A DNA stretch of 10,704 bases from Acidobacteriota bacterium (GCA_003819755.1 RPQK01000187.1:1-10704), one strand, 5' to 3'. Positions 1 to 7,426 are shown, numbered from the stretch's first letter. Translations and numbers: made by a program. The notes: generated by a model from the sequence alone, not told the origin.

Positions 1-287
1 AGCCCGGCTACTTTCAGGGCCTCCGCTTCCCCGGCGGCGTGTGCTTCCTGGTTCTTCAAAGCGACGGGAACAAAGGCGCCGACCATCGTCAGATGACGGG
101 ATTTCAATTCCCGACGAAGGGTGTCGGGGTGGGTCGGCATGAAACCCCAGTCCCCCAGTTCCGTCCCGACGTATCCGGTATCGCGCAGTTCATCCAACAT
201 CTGACCGCAGGTTATCCGGTTACCGCCGAATCCCGCGAACTCCAGAGTGCCCCAAGAGCAGGGGGCGTTCGCAATTTTGATTGTCAT
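1..287 (-). CDS. iolE: IolE-like sugar isomerase/dehydratase, N-terminal part (cut by window edge)
   Basis: About 95 residues are visible, starting MTIKIANAPCSWGTLEF and running off the left edge. The opening with IANAPCSWG, then the stretch around residues 42-50 (GTELGDWGF) and the later VGAFVPVAL, match the start of the xylose-isomerase-like TIM barrel family that includes IolE. IolE (inosose dehydratase) removes water from scyllo-inosose to give the trihydroxycyclohexane-dione that IolD then opens. The ATG at 285-287 is preceded by only a weak GAGAA ribosome site, but the family start fits it. The gene is last in an iol series on the same strand, 126 bp after iolA, with an inverted repeat in the gap. 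Related TIM-barrel epimerases share this N-terminus, so the exact reaction is inferred from context. The catalytic and metal residues lie outside the window. Confidence 0.8.
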   Translation of the reverse strand, partial: MTIKIANAPCSWGTLEFAGFGGNRITCGQMLDELRDTGYVGTELGDWGFMPTHPDTLRRELKSRHLTMVGAFVPVALKNQEAHAAGEAEALKVAG

Positions 288-329
288 GTGGTTCTCGATT
301 TGTCTATCAGCCGTCAAAAGGACCCCAAA

Positions 330-395
330 GACCTCAAGGACCTCAAGGACCTGGACTGGCGTCTCGTCTTTGACGTCGTTGAGGTCGTTGAGGTC
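330..395. repeat. Inverted repeat of 9-nt tandem units between iolA and iolE
   Basis: The left arm (330-352) holds two perfect copies of gacctcaag and a partial third. The right arm (373-395) holds copies of gtcgttgag. Folded back, 20 of 23 positions pair. Two of the three mismatches fall at the same place in successive units (last base G on one arm, C on the other). The loop is about 20 nt. It sits 18 nt past the iolA stop and 43 nt before the iolE start. There is no clear T-tract on the minus-strand side, so a simple intrinsic terminator is not obvious. Roles in RNA stability or as a dispersed element are possible. Confidence 0.75.
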
Positions 396-413
396 GTTTT
401 TCGTCGACCAGTT

Positions 414-1895
414 TCAGAATTTGCGCGACCATTCCGTCAACCAACGCTCGACGACCACTTTTGTTTGGGTAAAGAATTCGACCGCGTGTTTGCCCTGCGC
501 GTGCAACGTGCCGAAGAAGCTGTTCTTCCATCCGCTGAACGGGAAGAAGGCCATAGGGGCGGCCACCCCGATGTTGATTCCAACATTCCCTGCGTCGGCC
601 TCATAGCGAAACTTCCGCGCCGCGGCTCCGCTCGTTGTAAACACGCAGGCCATATTCCCGTATACGCCACTGTTGACCAGTTGGACCGCCTCCTCCACGG
701 TGTCGACATGCATGAGGCCGAGTACCGGTCCGAAAATTTCGGTCTTGGCAATGGTACTGCCTGGCTTCACGCGGTCGAGCACGGTCGGACGGAGAAAATT
801 GCCCCGTTCATACCCCTGGATCACGGCGTCCCGGCCATCGACGACAACTTCAGCCCCTTCCTCGATCCCCTTGTTGATCAAACCCTGAATGCGCGCCCTG
901 CTCTCCGGGGTAATTACCGGCCCCATTTGGACGCCCGGATCCAGCCCATATCCCACAACCCGGGCCGACGCCGCTTCAGCCAGCACGGGCCGGAAGATCC
1001 GATCAGCATCTCCGACTGTCACCGCCAACGACGCGGCCAGGCACCGCTGGCCGGCGTTACCGAAAGCGCTGTCGGTCACGATGTTGGTCGTCATCGTAAC
1101 GTCCGCGTCGGGAAGAACAATCAGCGCGTTTTTGGCACCCCCCTGGGCCTGGACTCGCTTCCCGTTCGCCGCCGCCCGGCTGTAGACGTGGCGGGCAACG
1201 GGGGTCGAGCCGACAAACGTCACCGCGTGAATCGCCGGGTGATCGAGCAAAGCATTGACCGTCGCCGCCCCACCGTTCACCAGGTTTGCCACTCCTTTCG
1301 GCAGTTGCACTTCCTCCAGGAGCCGAAAAACCTTCTGCATCGTGATGGGTGTCCGTTCCGACGGCTTGACGATCACGGTATTGCCGCAGGCCAGCGCGTA
1401 CGGGAGGTACCAGAAGGGGATCATCCCGGGAAAGTTGAACGGGCAGAGGATCGCAGCTACTCCGACCGGCTGCCGGATCATGTATTCATCGACGCCCGGC
1501 GCCACATCTTCCGAAAAATCACCCATCATCATGGTCGGAATTCCACAGGCCACCTCGACGTTTTCGATAGCGCGGCGCATCTCGCCCCGGGCATCGTCGA
1601 GGGTCTTGCCGTTCTCCATCGTGATGGTGCGCGACAGGTCTTCAAAATTCGCGTCAAGCAGATTCTTGAGCTTAAACAGGTACTGGATGCGGGCGGGTGC
1701 GGGAACGCGGCGCCAGGCGGGGAAGGCGGCGGCGGCGCTCGAGGCCGCGCGATCGACCTCGTCAGCCGCGGTAAGCGGAACGCAGCCGAGGACTTCGGCG
1801 GTGGCCGGATTGGTGACGTTTAAATACTCGGCGCCCGGGGATTGGACCCAGGCGCCGTTGACATAGTTGAGAAGATTCGCCTTATTATCAAGCAT
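414..1895 (-). CDS. iolA: Methylmalonate/malonate-semialdehyde dehydrogenase (CoA-acylating)
   Basis: This 493-residue protein is an aldehyde dehydrogenase of the MmsA/IolA family, of normal length for it. It oxidises malonate semialdehyde (or methylmalonate semialdehyde) with NAD and CoA, releasing CO2 and giving acetyl-CoA (or propionyl-CoA); this is the last step of inositol breakdown. Visible landmarks are PFNFP at 152-156 with the oxyanion Asn154, the GSTPV loop at 229-233 and the nucleophile Cys285 in GNAGQRC. GAKN at 253-256 stands where ordinary aldehyde dehydrogenases have a general-base Glu, and loss of that Glu is typical of the CoA-dependent family. The start fits the family N-terminus (YVNGAWV at 11-17). 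The 14 nt upstream have no Shine-Dalgarno core, and a strong hairpin ends just before them, unlike its neighbours. Valine catabolism is an alternative role, but the iol context favours malonate semialdehyde. Confidence 0.93.
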   Translation of the reverse strand: MLDNKANLLNYVNGAWVQSPGAEYLNVTNPATAEVLGCVPLTAADEVDRAASSAAAAFPAWRRVPAPARIQYLFKLKNLLDANFEDLSRTITMENGKTLDDARGEMRRAIENVEVACGIPTMMMGDFSEDVAPGVDEYMIRQPVGVAAILCPFNFPGMIPFWYLPYALACGNTVIVKPSERTPITMQKVFRLLEEVQLPKGVANLVNGGAATVNALLDHPAIHAVTFVGSTPVARHVYSRAAANGKRVQAQGGAKNALIVLPDADVTMTTNIVTDSAFGNAGQRCLAASLAVTVGDADRIFRPVLAEAASARVVGYGLDPGVQMGPVITPESRARIQGLINKGIEEGAEVVVDGRDAVIQGYERGNFLRPTVLDRVKPGSTIAKTEIFGPVLGLMHVDTVEEAVQLVNSGVYGNMACVFTTSGAAARKFRYEADAGNVGINIGVAAPMAFFPFSGWKNSFFGTLHAQGKHAVEFFTQTKVVVERWLTEWSRKF

Positions 1896-1909
1896 AAGAA
1901 ACAGAGACG

Positions 1910-1980
1910 CTCTGACAGGATTTGCAGGATTGACAGGGTTAATCGAACGAATGCTGTCAATCGTGCAAATCCTGTCAGAG
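1910..1980. repeat. Long hairpin between iolD and iolA
   Basis: The arms 1910-1936 and 1954-1980 are 27 nt each and pair at 26 of 27 positions, around a 17-nt loop. The left arm is made of degenerate 9-nt units (acaggattt, gcaggattg, acagggtta). The hairpin starts 5 nt after the iolD stop and ends 15 nt before the iolA ATG, filling almost the whole 89-bp gap. No T-run follows it on the minus strand. It could occlude the iolA start region or protect the upstream mRNA. It may equally be a copy of a dispersed repeat. Confidence 0.85.
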
Positions 1981-1984
1981 ATGT

Positions 1985-3883
1985 TTAATCCCCCGATTCC
2001 AGGAAGTACCTTTCTTTCGCCCTCATTTCCTCCCAGGCCTTACGGGCTTCACGCACGGATGGCATTTCGCTCACCTCAGCCACCTGCACGTCCCACCAGC
2101 TTTCGTACCCGGGAACCCCCACGTAACGGTCGCTGAAAATCGTTATTACCGTTGTGCGGTCGGTCTCGCGCGCTTTTTCGAGCGCCGCGGCCAAATCGTT
2201 GTACGTGACGCACGGAATCACTTCGGCGCCCAGGCTTCGCGCGTTGGCTGCGAAGTCCACGACTACGGGCTCGACCCCGTTGCCGTCCGTATCTCCGGGC
2301 AGCACGCCGTTCTTGCGGTAGGCGTAACGCGTGCCAAACCCGCCTTGTCCCAGCGACCGGCTGAGCCCACCGATGCTCTTGAAGCCGCCATTGTCGATCA
2401 GCACCACGATCAGTTTCTGTCCCTCCTGGATGGAAGTGACGAGATCGGAAGAAAGCATCAGGTAACTGCCATCCCCCACTATGACGTAAACATCGCGCTC
2501 CGGCGCAGCCATCTTTGCCCCGAGACCGCCCGCAATCTCGTACCCCATGCAGCTGTAGCCGTATTCCATGTGATAGTTCTTGGAGTGCCGCGTCCGCCAG
2601 AGCTTGTGCAGGTCCCCGGGAGTACTGCCGGCCGCATTGACCATAATGGCGTCCGGGCTCGACAGTTCGTTGACCGCACCCAGGATCTCCCCCTGGCTCG
2701 GGAGAGGCTCGTTTCGGATGGCATAGATGCGGTCCACCTCCGCCTCCCACTGGTCATGGAGCCCGCAACTCTCAAGCCGGTAATCCGGTTGGACCTGCCA
2801 GCCCTCAAGCAAACCGCTTAGCTCCTCAAGGGTGACCCGTGCGTCACCCACCAGCGAGAGTCCGAAATGCTTCCCGGCATCGAAACCCGTCACGTTTATG
2901 TTGATAAAGCGGACGTCCGGGTTCTGAAAGCCGGTCTTGCTGGCCGTGGTGAAATCGCTGTAACGAGTCCCAATCCCGATGACGAGGTCCGCGTCACGCG
3001 CGATGCGGTTTGCAGCGAGCGTCCCTGTTACTCCAATGGCGCCGAGATTCAGGGAATGGTCATATCGAAGGCTGCCCTTTCCGGCCATTGTTTCACCGAC
3101 AGGGATTCCGGTCCGATCGACGAACTGGCGCAAAACCTCGGTCGCCCCGGAGTAGATCACTCCGCCGCCGGCCACTATCAAAGGCCTGCGGCTGGCTCGA
3201 ATCAGTTCCACTGCCCGACCGAGGGCCGCCTGGTCGGGGCGATTTCGCGGGATCCGCCAAACCCGGCGGCGGAAAAAGGCTTCCGGGTAGTCAAAAGCCT
3301 CAGCCTGAACATCCTGCGGTAGCGCGAGGGTTACAGCGCCGGTTTCCGCCGGGCTGGTCAGAACCCGCATAGCCTCAGGCAGGGCGGTCAGCAGCTGGTC
3401 CGGACGATTCAGTCGATCCCAGTATCGACTGACCGGCTTGAAGCAGTCGTTCACCGAGATATCCTGCGAGTGTTCCGCCTCGAGCTGCTGCAGAACCGGG
3501 GCCACGTTCCGCCGCGCAAAAATGTCGCCGGGCAGGATGAGGACGGGAAGCCGGTTTATGGTTGCGACGGCAGCTCCCGTGATCATGTTCGTCGCCCCCG
3601 GGCCGATCGAGGAGATGCAGGCCATGGTCTGGAGCCGGTTCTTCACCTTGGCATAAGCCACTGCCGTGTGGACGCCAGCCTGCTCGTTTCGAGCCTGATA
3701 GTATCGAAAATCGGGCATCTGCTGAAGAGCCTGGCCGAGTCCCGCGATATTTCCATGGCCGAAGATGCCGAAGCAACCGGCGAAGAAGGGGGTCTCCACC
3801 CCGTCTCTTTCGACGTGTTGTTGCTTTAGGAACGTGAGAAGGGCTTGGGCCATCGTGAGCCGTCGTGTCGCACGCTCGGTCAT
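1985..3883 (-). CDS. iolD: 3D-(3,5/4)-trihydroxycyclohexane-1,2-dione acylhydrolase (ring-opening)
   Basis: The 632-residue product is a thiamine-diphosphate enzyme of the IolD family, at family length. It hydrolytically opens the cyclohexane-dione made by IolE to 5-deoxy-D-glucuronate. The three ThDP domains are visible. The N-terminal Pyr domain has FGHGNIAGLG at 41-50 and the catalytic Glu67 in RNEQAG. The central domain has GGGVIYSG at 239-246. The C-terminal PP domain has the metal/ThDP motif GDGS at 470-473, ending at Asn498-Gly499. The frame is open 24 codons further upstream, but the ATG at 3881-3883 is chosen because it gives the family start (RLTMAQAL), overlaps the iolB stop as ATGA, and has GGAGG about 10 nt upstream inside iolB. 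The overlap implies translational coupling with IolB. Confidence 0.95.
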   Translation of the reverse strand: MTERATRRLTMAQALLTFLKQQHVERDGVETPFFAGCFGIFGHGNIAGLGQALQQMPDFRYYQARNEQAGVHTAVAYAKVKNRLQTMACISSIGPGATNMITGAAVATINRLPVLILPGDIFARRNVAPVLQQLEAEHSQDISVNDCFKPVSRYWDRLNRPDQLLTALPEAMRVLTSPAETGAVTLALPQDVQAEAFDYPEAFFRRRVWRIPRNRPDQAALGRAVELIRASRRPLIVAGGGVIYSGATEVLRQFVDRTGIPVGETMAGKGSLRYDHSLNLGAIGVTGTLAANRIARDADLVIGIGTRYSDFTTASKTGFQNPDVRFININVTGFDAGKHFGLSLVGDARVTLEELSGLLEGWQVQPDYRLESCGLHDQWEAEVDRIYAIRNEPLPSQGEILGAVNELSSPDAIMVNAAGSTPGDLHKLWRTRHSKNYHMEYGYSCMGYEIAGGLGAKMAAPERDVYVIVGDGSYLMLSSDLVTSIQEGQKLIVVLIDNGGFKSIGGLSRSLGQGGFGTRYAYRKNGVLPGDTDGNGVEPVVVDFAANARSLGAEVIPCVTYNDLAAALEKARETDRTTVITIFSDRYVGVPGYESWWDVQVAEVSEMPSVREARKAWEEMRAKERYFLESGD

Positions 3884-4791
3884 CGCTTTCTTGCCTCCAT
3901 GACATCGTAAACAGGCACCCTGGTATCCCGGGTTCGGTAAGAATTCTTGATCCACGCATATTCGGGATCGTCGCTCGCCGCCAGGCTCTGGGCGCTGCCG
4001 GTCAGGACGTTAAGGTAATAGGTCGTGTAGCCGACCGGGCTCGAGACCGGATGGTAACCTTCGGGGATCAGCACGACATCGTTTTCCCGCGCCGTCACGG
4101 ATGCGTCGATCGGGAAGCCGGCCTGCGCGAGCGGCGAATCGCTTCCTGTGTAGATTCGCTGAAGGGCATAGCCTTCCGGGCGATCAAACCGGTAGTAGTA
4201 GATCTCGTCCAGGTCCGCCTCGAGCAGCTTTCCACCCTCGCCGCCCTGATGCCGGTCGTGCTTGTGGGGAGGATAACTCGACCAGTTTCCGCCGGGCGTA
4301 TAAACCTCGACGACGACCAGCCGGGCACACGGAAATCCGGGCGGAATCATGCTGTTGATATGGCGTGTCGCGTGGTCGCCACCGCGGATTTCGACGTTCA
4401 CATCGGCCGGAGTGACCAGGCAGGCGGGATGGTCCCCCTGCGCGGGGACGCAGGCAACGGCAAACTCGCAGGCGGTGGTGGCCCGAACGGTCAAGGATGA
4501 TCGAGGGGGCAGGTAAAGGGCATGAGGCAGACCGGCAAAAACGTTCGATCGGCGGCCAACCTCCGGCCAGTGGCCGCGATTCGAGGAGACTTCGAGTCTG
4601 CCGCCCAAGGTCACAAGGGCGAGCTCACGCTCGCCCGTCTCAAAACTCCACCCCCGGCCGGCTGCCGCCCTTCGCGCCTGAAACCAGAGCGTGTCCCACC
4701 CTGCTGCCTCGGGCTGGACTTCCACGATCACGTCGGGATCAACGGAGTTGCCCGGGTGAATAACGAGGTTGTTCGAGTCGTACTGCTTCAT
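3880..4791 (-). CDS. iolB: 5-deoxy-glucuronate isomerase
   Basis: The 303-residue protein is a two-cupin IolB/KduI-type isomerase, somewhat longer than the roughly 270 residues usual for IolB. It converts 5-deoxy-D-glucuronate to 5-dehydro-2-deoxy-D-gluconate. The cupin metal site is clear: PPHKHD gives His176 and His178, followed by Glu196 in DEIYYYRF and His247 in IPEGYHPV. The family segment GGNWSSYPPHKHD spans 167-179. The gene starts 34 bp after the transaldolase-family gene, with only a weak GGAAA ribosome site before the ATG, and its stop overlaps the iolD start. The order iolB-iolD matches sequential pathway steps. No missing catalytic residue is seen. Confidence 0.95.
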   Translation of the reverse strand: MKQYDSNNLVIHPGNSVDPDVIVEVQPEAAGWDTLWFQARRAAAGRGWSFETGERELALVTLGGRLEVSSNRGHWPEVGRRSNVFAGLPHALYLPPRSSLTVRATTACEFAVACVPAQGDHPACLVTPADVNVEIRGGDHATRHINSMIPPGFPCARLVVVEVYTPGGNWSSYPPHKHDRHQGGEGGKLLEADLDEIYYYRFDRPEGYALQRIYTGSDSPLAQAGFPIDASVTARENDVVLIPEGYHPVSSPVGYTTYYLNVLTGSAQSLAASDDPEYAWIKNSYRTRDTRVPVYDVMEARKR

Positions 4792-4799
4792 AGCGTTTC

Positions 4800-4814
4800 C
4801 AGGCGTCTCGCCTG
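4800..4814. repeat. Small perfect hairpin between transaldolase-like gene and iolB
   Basis: caggcg, a 3-nt loop (tct) and cgcctg form a perfect 6-bp GC-rich hairpin in the 34-bp gap just upstream of iolB. There is no T-run, so it is unlikely to be a terminator. A modest effect on iolB translation or mRNA processing is possible. A 6-bp stem can arise by chance in GC-rich DNA. Confidence 0.35.
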
Positions 4815-4825
4815 CGCTCCCAGCA

Positions 4826-5911
4826 TCAATGCTTCACATCCGGGTTCGGCAACATGAAATCCCGGACAACCCCGGTCAGCTCGTGAACCGCTTCAATGAA
4901 GCCGCGAAGGGTGCGTACCGTTGCCCCGAACCCGTCGAACTCCGCGATGGTCATGCCATCAGGCTCGTACGCGCGCTTGAAATCCGGGAACTTGCGATAC
5001 AACTCCTCGACAATCTCCTCCCTGACGGGCCGGTCGATGCTGTTCTCGATGGGAAGTTCCGAGGCGTTCGCTTTACGCGCCCAGTCGCAGGGCATGGAAT
5101 GAATGAAATTGCCGCCAATGAGCTCAGACCAGTGCCCCAGGTGACGATAGGCCGCGACCAGCAGCCGCGCCCGGTAACCCCGCTCCTGGAAGATCCCGTA
5201 CGCGCGCTTGAACGTCGCAATTCCAGGCCAACTCAAATACGACGGATCAACATCGATGTTGTCCCTCTTTGCCACGACCTGCATCCAGTCGTCGGTGCGC
5301 CCGATCATGATCGTGGCAACCGGGGACATCTGTTCGATGTCGAGTCCGGCTGCTTCCCGCCGGCGCAGGCCACGCTCGACCGCTTCCGCTACCGCGATCG
5401 CCTGGGACACGGTGAAACTGACCGTCGCGTTGACGCTCACGCCTCGAAACGTCACCTCCTCGATGGCCGGTATCCCGGCCGCGGTGACGGGCAGCTTGAC
5501 CTGCATATTCAGAGCGAGCGAAGCGAAATGGACCGCCTGCTCGACGAGCGCTTCCGTATCCCGGTAGTAAACGGGGTTCGTCTGGATCGAAAGCCGCCCC
5601 TTCCTTCCCTTGTGGTGTTCGAACACCGGAAGCAGCAACTCGGCTCCCTTGACCGCCATCTCCTCGACCAGCCTCCAGGTGATCTCGTTCTCCGACCAGG
5701 TCGAATTCACGATCATCTGATGCAGCCGGTCTTGCCACTGGGAGATACTCTTTTTCAGAACGGTCAAGACAATCACGGGGTTCGTCGTGGCGCCCACGGC
5801 GCCGTGCTGCAGTCCGTAAGCCAACTCGTCCAAGGAACAGGAATCATTCCAGTAATCGGTTGGAGTTGTCGAAACCATCTGCCTAAGCGGGCTCAAAGCA
5901 ACTTCAGGCAT
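4826..5911 (-). CDS. Transaldolase-family (class I) aldolase in the inositol cluster
   Basis: This 361-residue protein is a TIM-barrel class I aldolase of the transaldolase family. Family landmarks are Asp23 (WNDSCS), TTNP at 42-45, the Schiff-base Lys139 in QVKLPVT, NAT at 161-163 and IGR at 203-205. The segment GRLSIQ at 105-110 aligns with GRISTE of E. coli transaldolase B, putting Gln110 where transaldolase has Glu96. Fructose-6-phosphate aldolase also has Gln there (Gln59). Met202 stands where transaldolase has Phe178 and FSA has Tyr. A true transaldolase role is therefore doubtful. As first gene of the iol run it may cleave 2-deoxy-5-keto-gluconate 6-phosphate in place of IolJ; this is inference. 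The start has a strong ribosome site (AGGAAGG). The cluster promoter should lie upstream of it or further back. An ordinary pentose-phosphate transaldolase is the alternative. Confidence 0.82.
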   Translation of the reverse strand: MPEVALSPLRQMVSTTPTDYWNDSCSLDELAYGLQHGAVGATTNPVIVLTVLKKSISQWQDRLHQMIVNSTWSENEITWRLVEEMAVKGAELLLPVFEHHKGRKGRLSIQTNPVYYRDTEALVEQAVHFASLALNMQVKLPVTAAGIPAIEEVTFRGVSVNATVSFTVSQAIAVAEAVERGLRRREAAGLDIEQMSPVATIMIGRTDDWMQVVAKRDNIDVDPSYLSWPGIATFKRAYGIFQERGYRARLLVAAYRHLGHWSELIGGNFIHSMPCDWARKANASELPIENSIDRPVREEIVEELYRKFPDFKRAYEPDGMTIAEFDGFGATVRTLRGFIEAVHELTGVVRDFMLPNPDVKH

Positions 5912-6127
5912 AACCTTCCTCTCAAATCTTGGTAGTCAATGATAATCCAAAGCTAGCCGAGATGAAGACAAACAACAAGGGTGGAGACAAGGCCAAAGAG
6001 TAAGGAAATCAAACTTGCTGGCGACCGTGGGTCCCATCTCCAGATGGGACCTTTAGCATCTGGCACAATTGCATGGTCCCATCTCGAGATGGGACCCACG
6101 GTTACCGACACTCTTTTTCTCCAAATT
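5912..6127. other. 216-bp gap upstream of the inositol genes
   Basis: This is the longest gap in the window. Nearest the transaldolase-like gene it holds that gene's leader and ribosome site (AGGAAGG, 2 nt from the ATG). It also holds an AT-richer stretch around 5935-6020, where a minus-strand promoter could lie. I see TTGTCT followed about 18 nt later by GATTAT, which is too weak to call a sigma70 promoter. The middle holds a nested palindromic repeat (6024-6102). No convincing coding sequence is present. Confidence 0.5.
6024..6102. repeat. Nested palindromes: two 22-bp palindromes inside one inverted repeat
   Basis: Arms 6024-6051 and 6075-6102 are 28 nt each and pair at 27 of 28 positions around a 23-nt spacer. 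Each arm contains its own palindrome with half-site ggtcccatctc. The copy at 6075-6096 is a perfect 22-bp palindrome; the copy at 6030-6051 has one central mismatched pair. Centres are 45 bp apart. The DNA can form one long hairpin or two small ones. It lies 25 nt past the transporter stop and 112 nt before the transaldolase-like start. It may be a paired operator for an inositol regulator, a transcription-end structure or a dispersed repeat. No T-run follows. Confidence 0.85.
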
Positions 6128-7426
6128 TCACGAAAAACGAGTTCGCTTCCAAAGCGCAATGGTGGACACTACCAAAACGGCCAAGGTGCCGAGCAGCAGG
6201 ACAACCGTCCAGAACGCGTTCATACTGAGGTCGTGCGCCTCGGTATCGAAACCCAACCAGACGAAAACCGCGAGCGCGACGAGCACAATCAGGAATTCCC
6301 ACCAGCGACGCCTGGGTGTCTCCTTCGAAAGCGGGTCCTCGCCGGCCAGCGCGGCCTCGACTCGCGCTGGTTCCATGTCGTAGCGCCGGCACTCGCGCAT
6401 CATCGCGATCCGCCACGAAGCCTGCTCGGACTTCGGCGCCTCGGCTCGGCTGATGGCAATCGCCCCCCCGACGATAATCAGCGAACCGATGATTACCATT
6501 GCCTGGTACGTCGCACTTTTTCCGTAAAGCTCGCCGAAGACCAGGGCGCCCCAGGCCAGGCCCCACAGTTGGTTGGTGTTTGACAGCGGAATCCCGCGGG
6601 CGATACCTACATACTTCGCCGCGTATTGCTGGAATAAATCGCCGATAACCCAGCAAAAGCCCCCCAGGAAAAGCCAGAACAGGGCAGGCCGGAACCGTCC
6701 GAACTCGTGTAGAAAAGCGGAGGGACCGCCCAGGAAGCTGATTGTCAGGACTCCGATAGTGATCAGTTCGCCAAAGGTGAAAATGGTCACGAATGACAAC
6801 GGATTCATGCCGCTGATGTACGCTTTGCGGTAGGGGATATACATCGTTCCCCACATGAGCCCGGCGCCGAGGGCCGCCGCAATTCCGGCAGCCGCCCGCT
6901 CGGACATCCCGGCCGGTGCCTGGCTCGTGGCCAGCCCCAGGATGCAGGCGCCGATCACGATCGCGATGGCTCCACCGACGACCTTGGTCCAGGATCCGGT
7001 GTCCGCTCCCCGCAGCTCGCGGAACAAGAGAACGCCCCACAACAGACCGACCAGACTGTTGGTGTTCCAGAGGGGAAATGCGACCGAAAGGCCGATGTCC
7101 CGGATAGCAAAAATAGTGAGGGTATTAGCCACCGCCCAGAGCGCCCCGGCCAGCACCGCCCACGGAATCAGATGTCGTTTCTCGCGCAGATCCCTGAAGA
7201 CGTAGGTCGTTCCTTTGAGCGCCATCGGGAGTGTCCACCGGGCGACAAAAACGCCGATGACCATTCCCATCGATATGAGAAACGGCGAAAAGCCGAGGGT
7301 CACAAGTTTCGTCGGGGCCTCGGCAGCGCCCAGCCAGGCGCCCGCCGCCAGGCCGCACAAGACACCAAGCCGATGAAGTGAAAGGATAGGCCGCGCCTTG
7401 CGGTCACTCTCCGTCCGCGTTGCCAT
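6128..7426 (-). CDS. GRP/RhaT-like sugar permease (DMT superfamily) with C-terminal extension
   Basis: This 432-residue, very hydrophobic protein has about ten predicted membrane spans in residues 20-326. It shows the internal duplication typical of the drug/metabolite transporter superfamily: residues 112-138 (PLWNTNSLVGLLWG, ending FREL) resemble residues 274-300 (PLSNTNQLWGLAWG, ending FGEL). The pattern fits the glucose/ribose porter and RhaT-like families, proton-coupled sugar importers of the inner membrane. After a charged linker (about 327-375) there are two further predicted spans (377-392 and 404-425), which are not part of the usual ten-span core. The frame is open to 7501, but the ATG at 7424-7426 is chosen because of AAGGAG 6 nt upstream; the longer reading would translate the hairpin. 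Next to iol genes, myo-inositol or a related polyol is a likely substrate. Specificity is inferred only. Confidence 0.85.
   Translation of the reverse strand: MATRTESDRKARPILSLHRLGVLCGLAAGAWLGAAEAPTKLVTLGFSPFLISMGMVIGVFVARWTLPMALKGTTYVFRDLREKRHLIPWAVLAGALWAVANTLTIFAIRDIGLSVAFPLWNTNSLVGLLWGVLLFRELRGADTGSWTKVVGGAIAIVIGACILGLATSQAPAGMSERAAAGIAAALGAGLMWGTMYIPYRKAYISGMNPLSFVTIFTFGELITIGVLTISFLGGPSAFLHEFGRFRPALFWLFLGGFCWVIGDLFQQYAAKYVGIARGIPLSNTNQLWGLAWGALVFGELYGKSATYQAMVIIGSLIIVGGAIAISRAEAPKSEQASWRIAMMRECRRYDMEPARVEAALAGEDPLSKETPRRRWWEFLIVLVALAVFVWLGFDTEAHDLSMNAFWTVVLLLGTLAVLVVSTIALWKRTRFS

Noticed and set aside
330..395. CRISPR array suggested by short repeated units
   Set aside because: Units are 9 nt and directly abutting with no spacers, and the arms are inverted. 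This is a tandem/inverted repeat, not CRISPR.
39..1823. 594-codon open frame on the plus strand
   Set aside because: It is antisense to iolA, whose protein is a full-length family match with catalytic residues. The plus-strand product is rich in Arg, His and Asp with no domain pattern, as expected from the shadow of a GC-rich gene.
3884..3955. Longer N-terminus for IolD
   Set aside because: The extra 24 residues overlap the iolB coding end in another frame and do not match the family start. The ATGA overlap start has a good ribosome site.
4617..4636. 8-bp perfect hairpin (gggcgagc, 4-nt loop)
   Set aside because: It lies inside iolB coding sequence, encodes normal protein residues, has no T-run, and is within chance for GC-rich DNA.
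4769..5935. 388-codon open frame on the plus strand opposite the transaldolase-like gene
   Set aside because: Antisense shadow. The minus-strand protein carries the conserved active site.
5953..6159. 68-codon minus-strand frame across the double palindrome
   Set aside because: It overlaps the permease end and its open frame is produced by the palindromic repeat. No ribosome site or family pattern.
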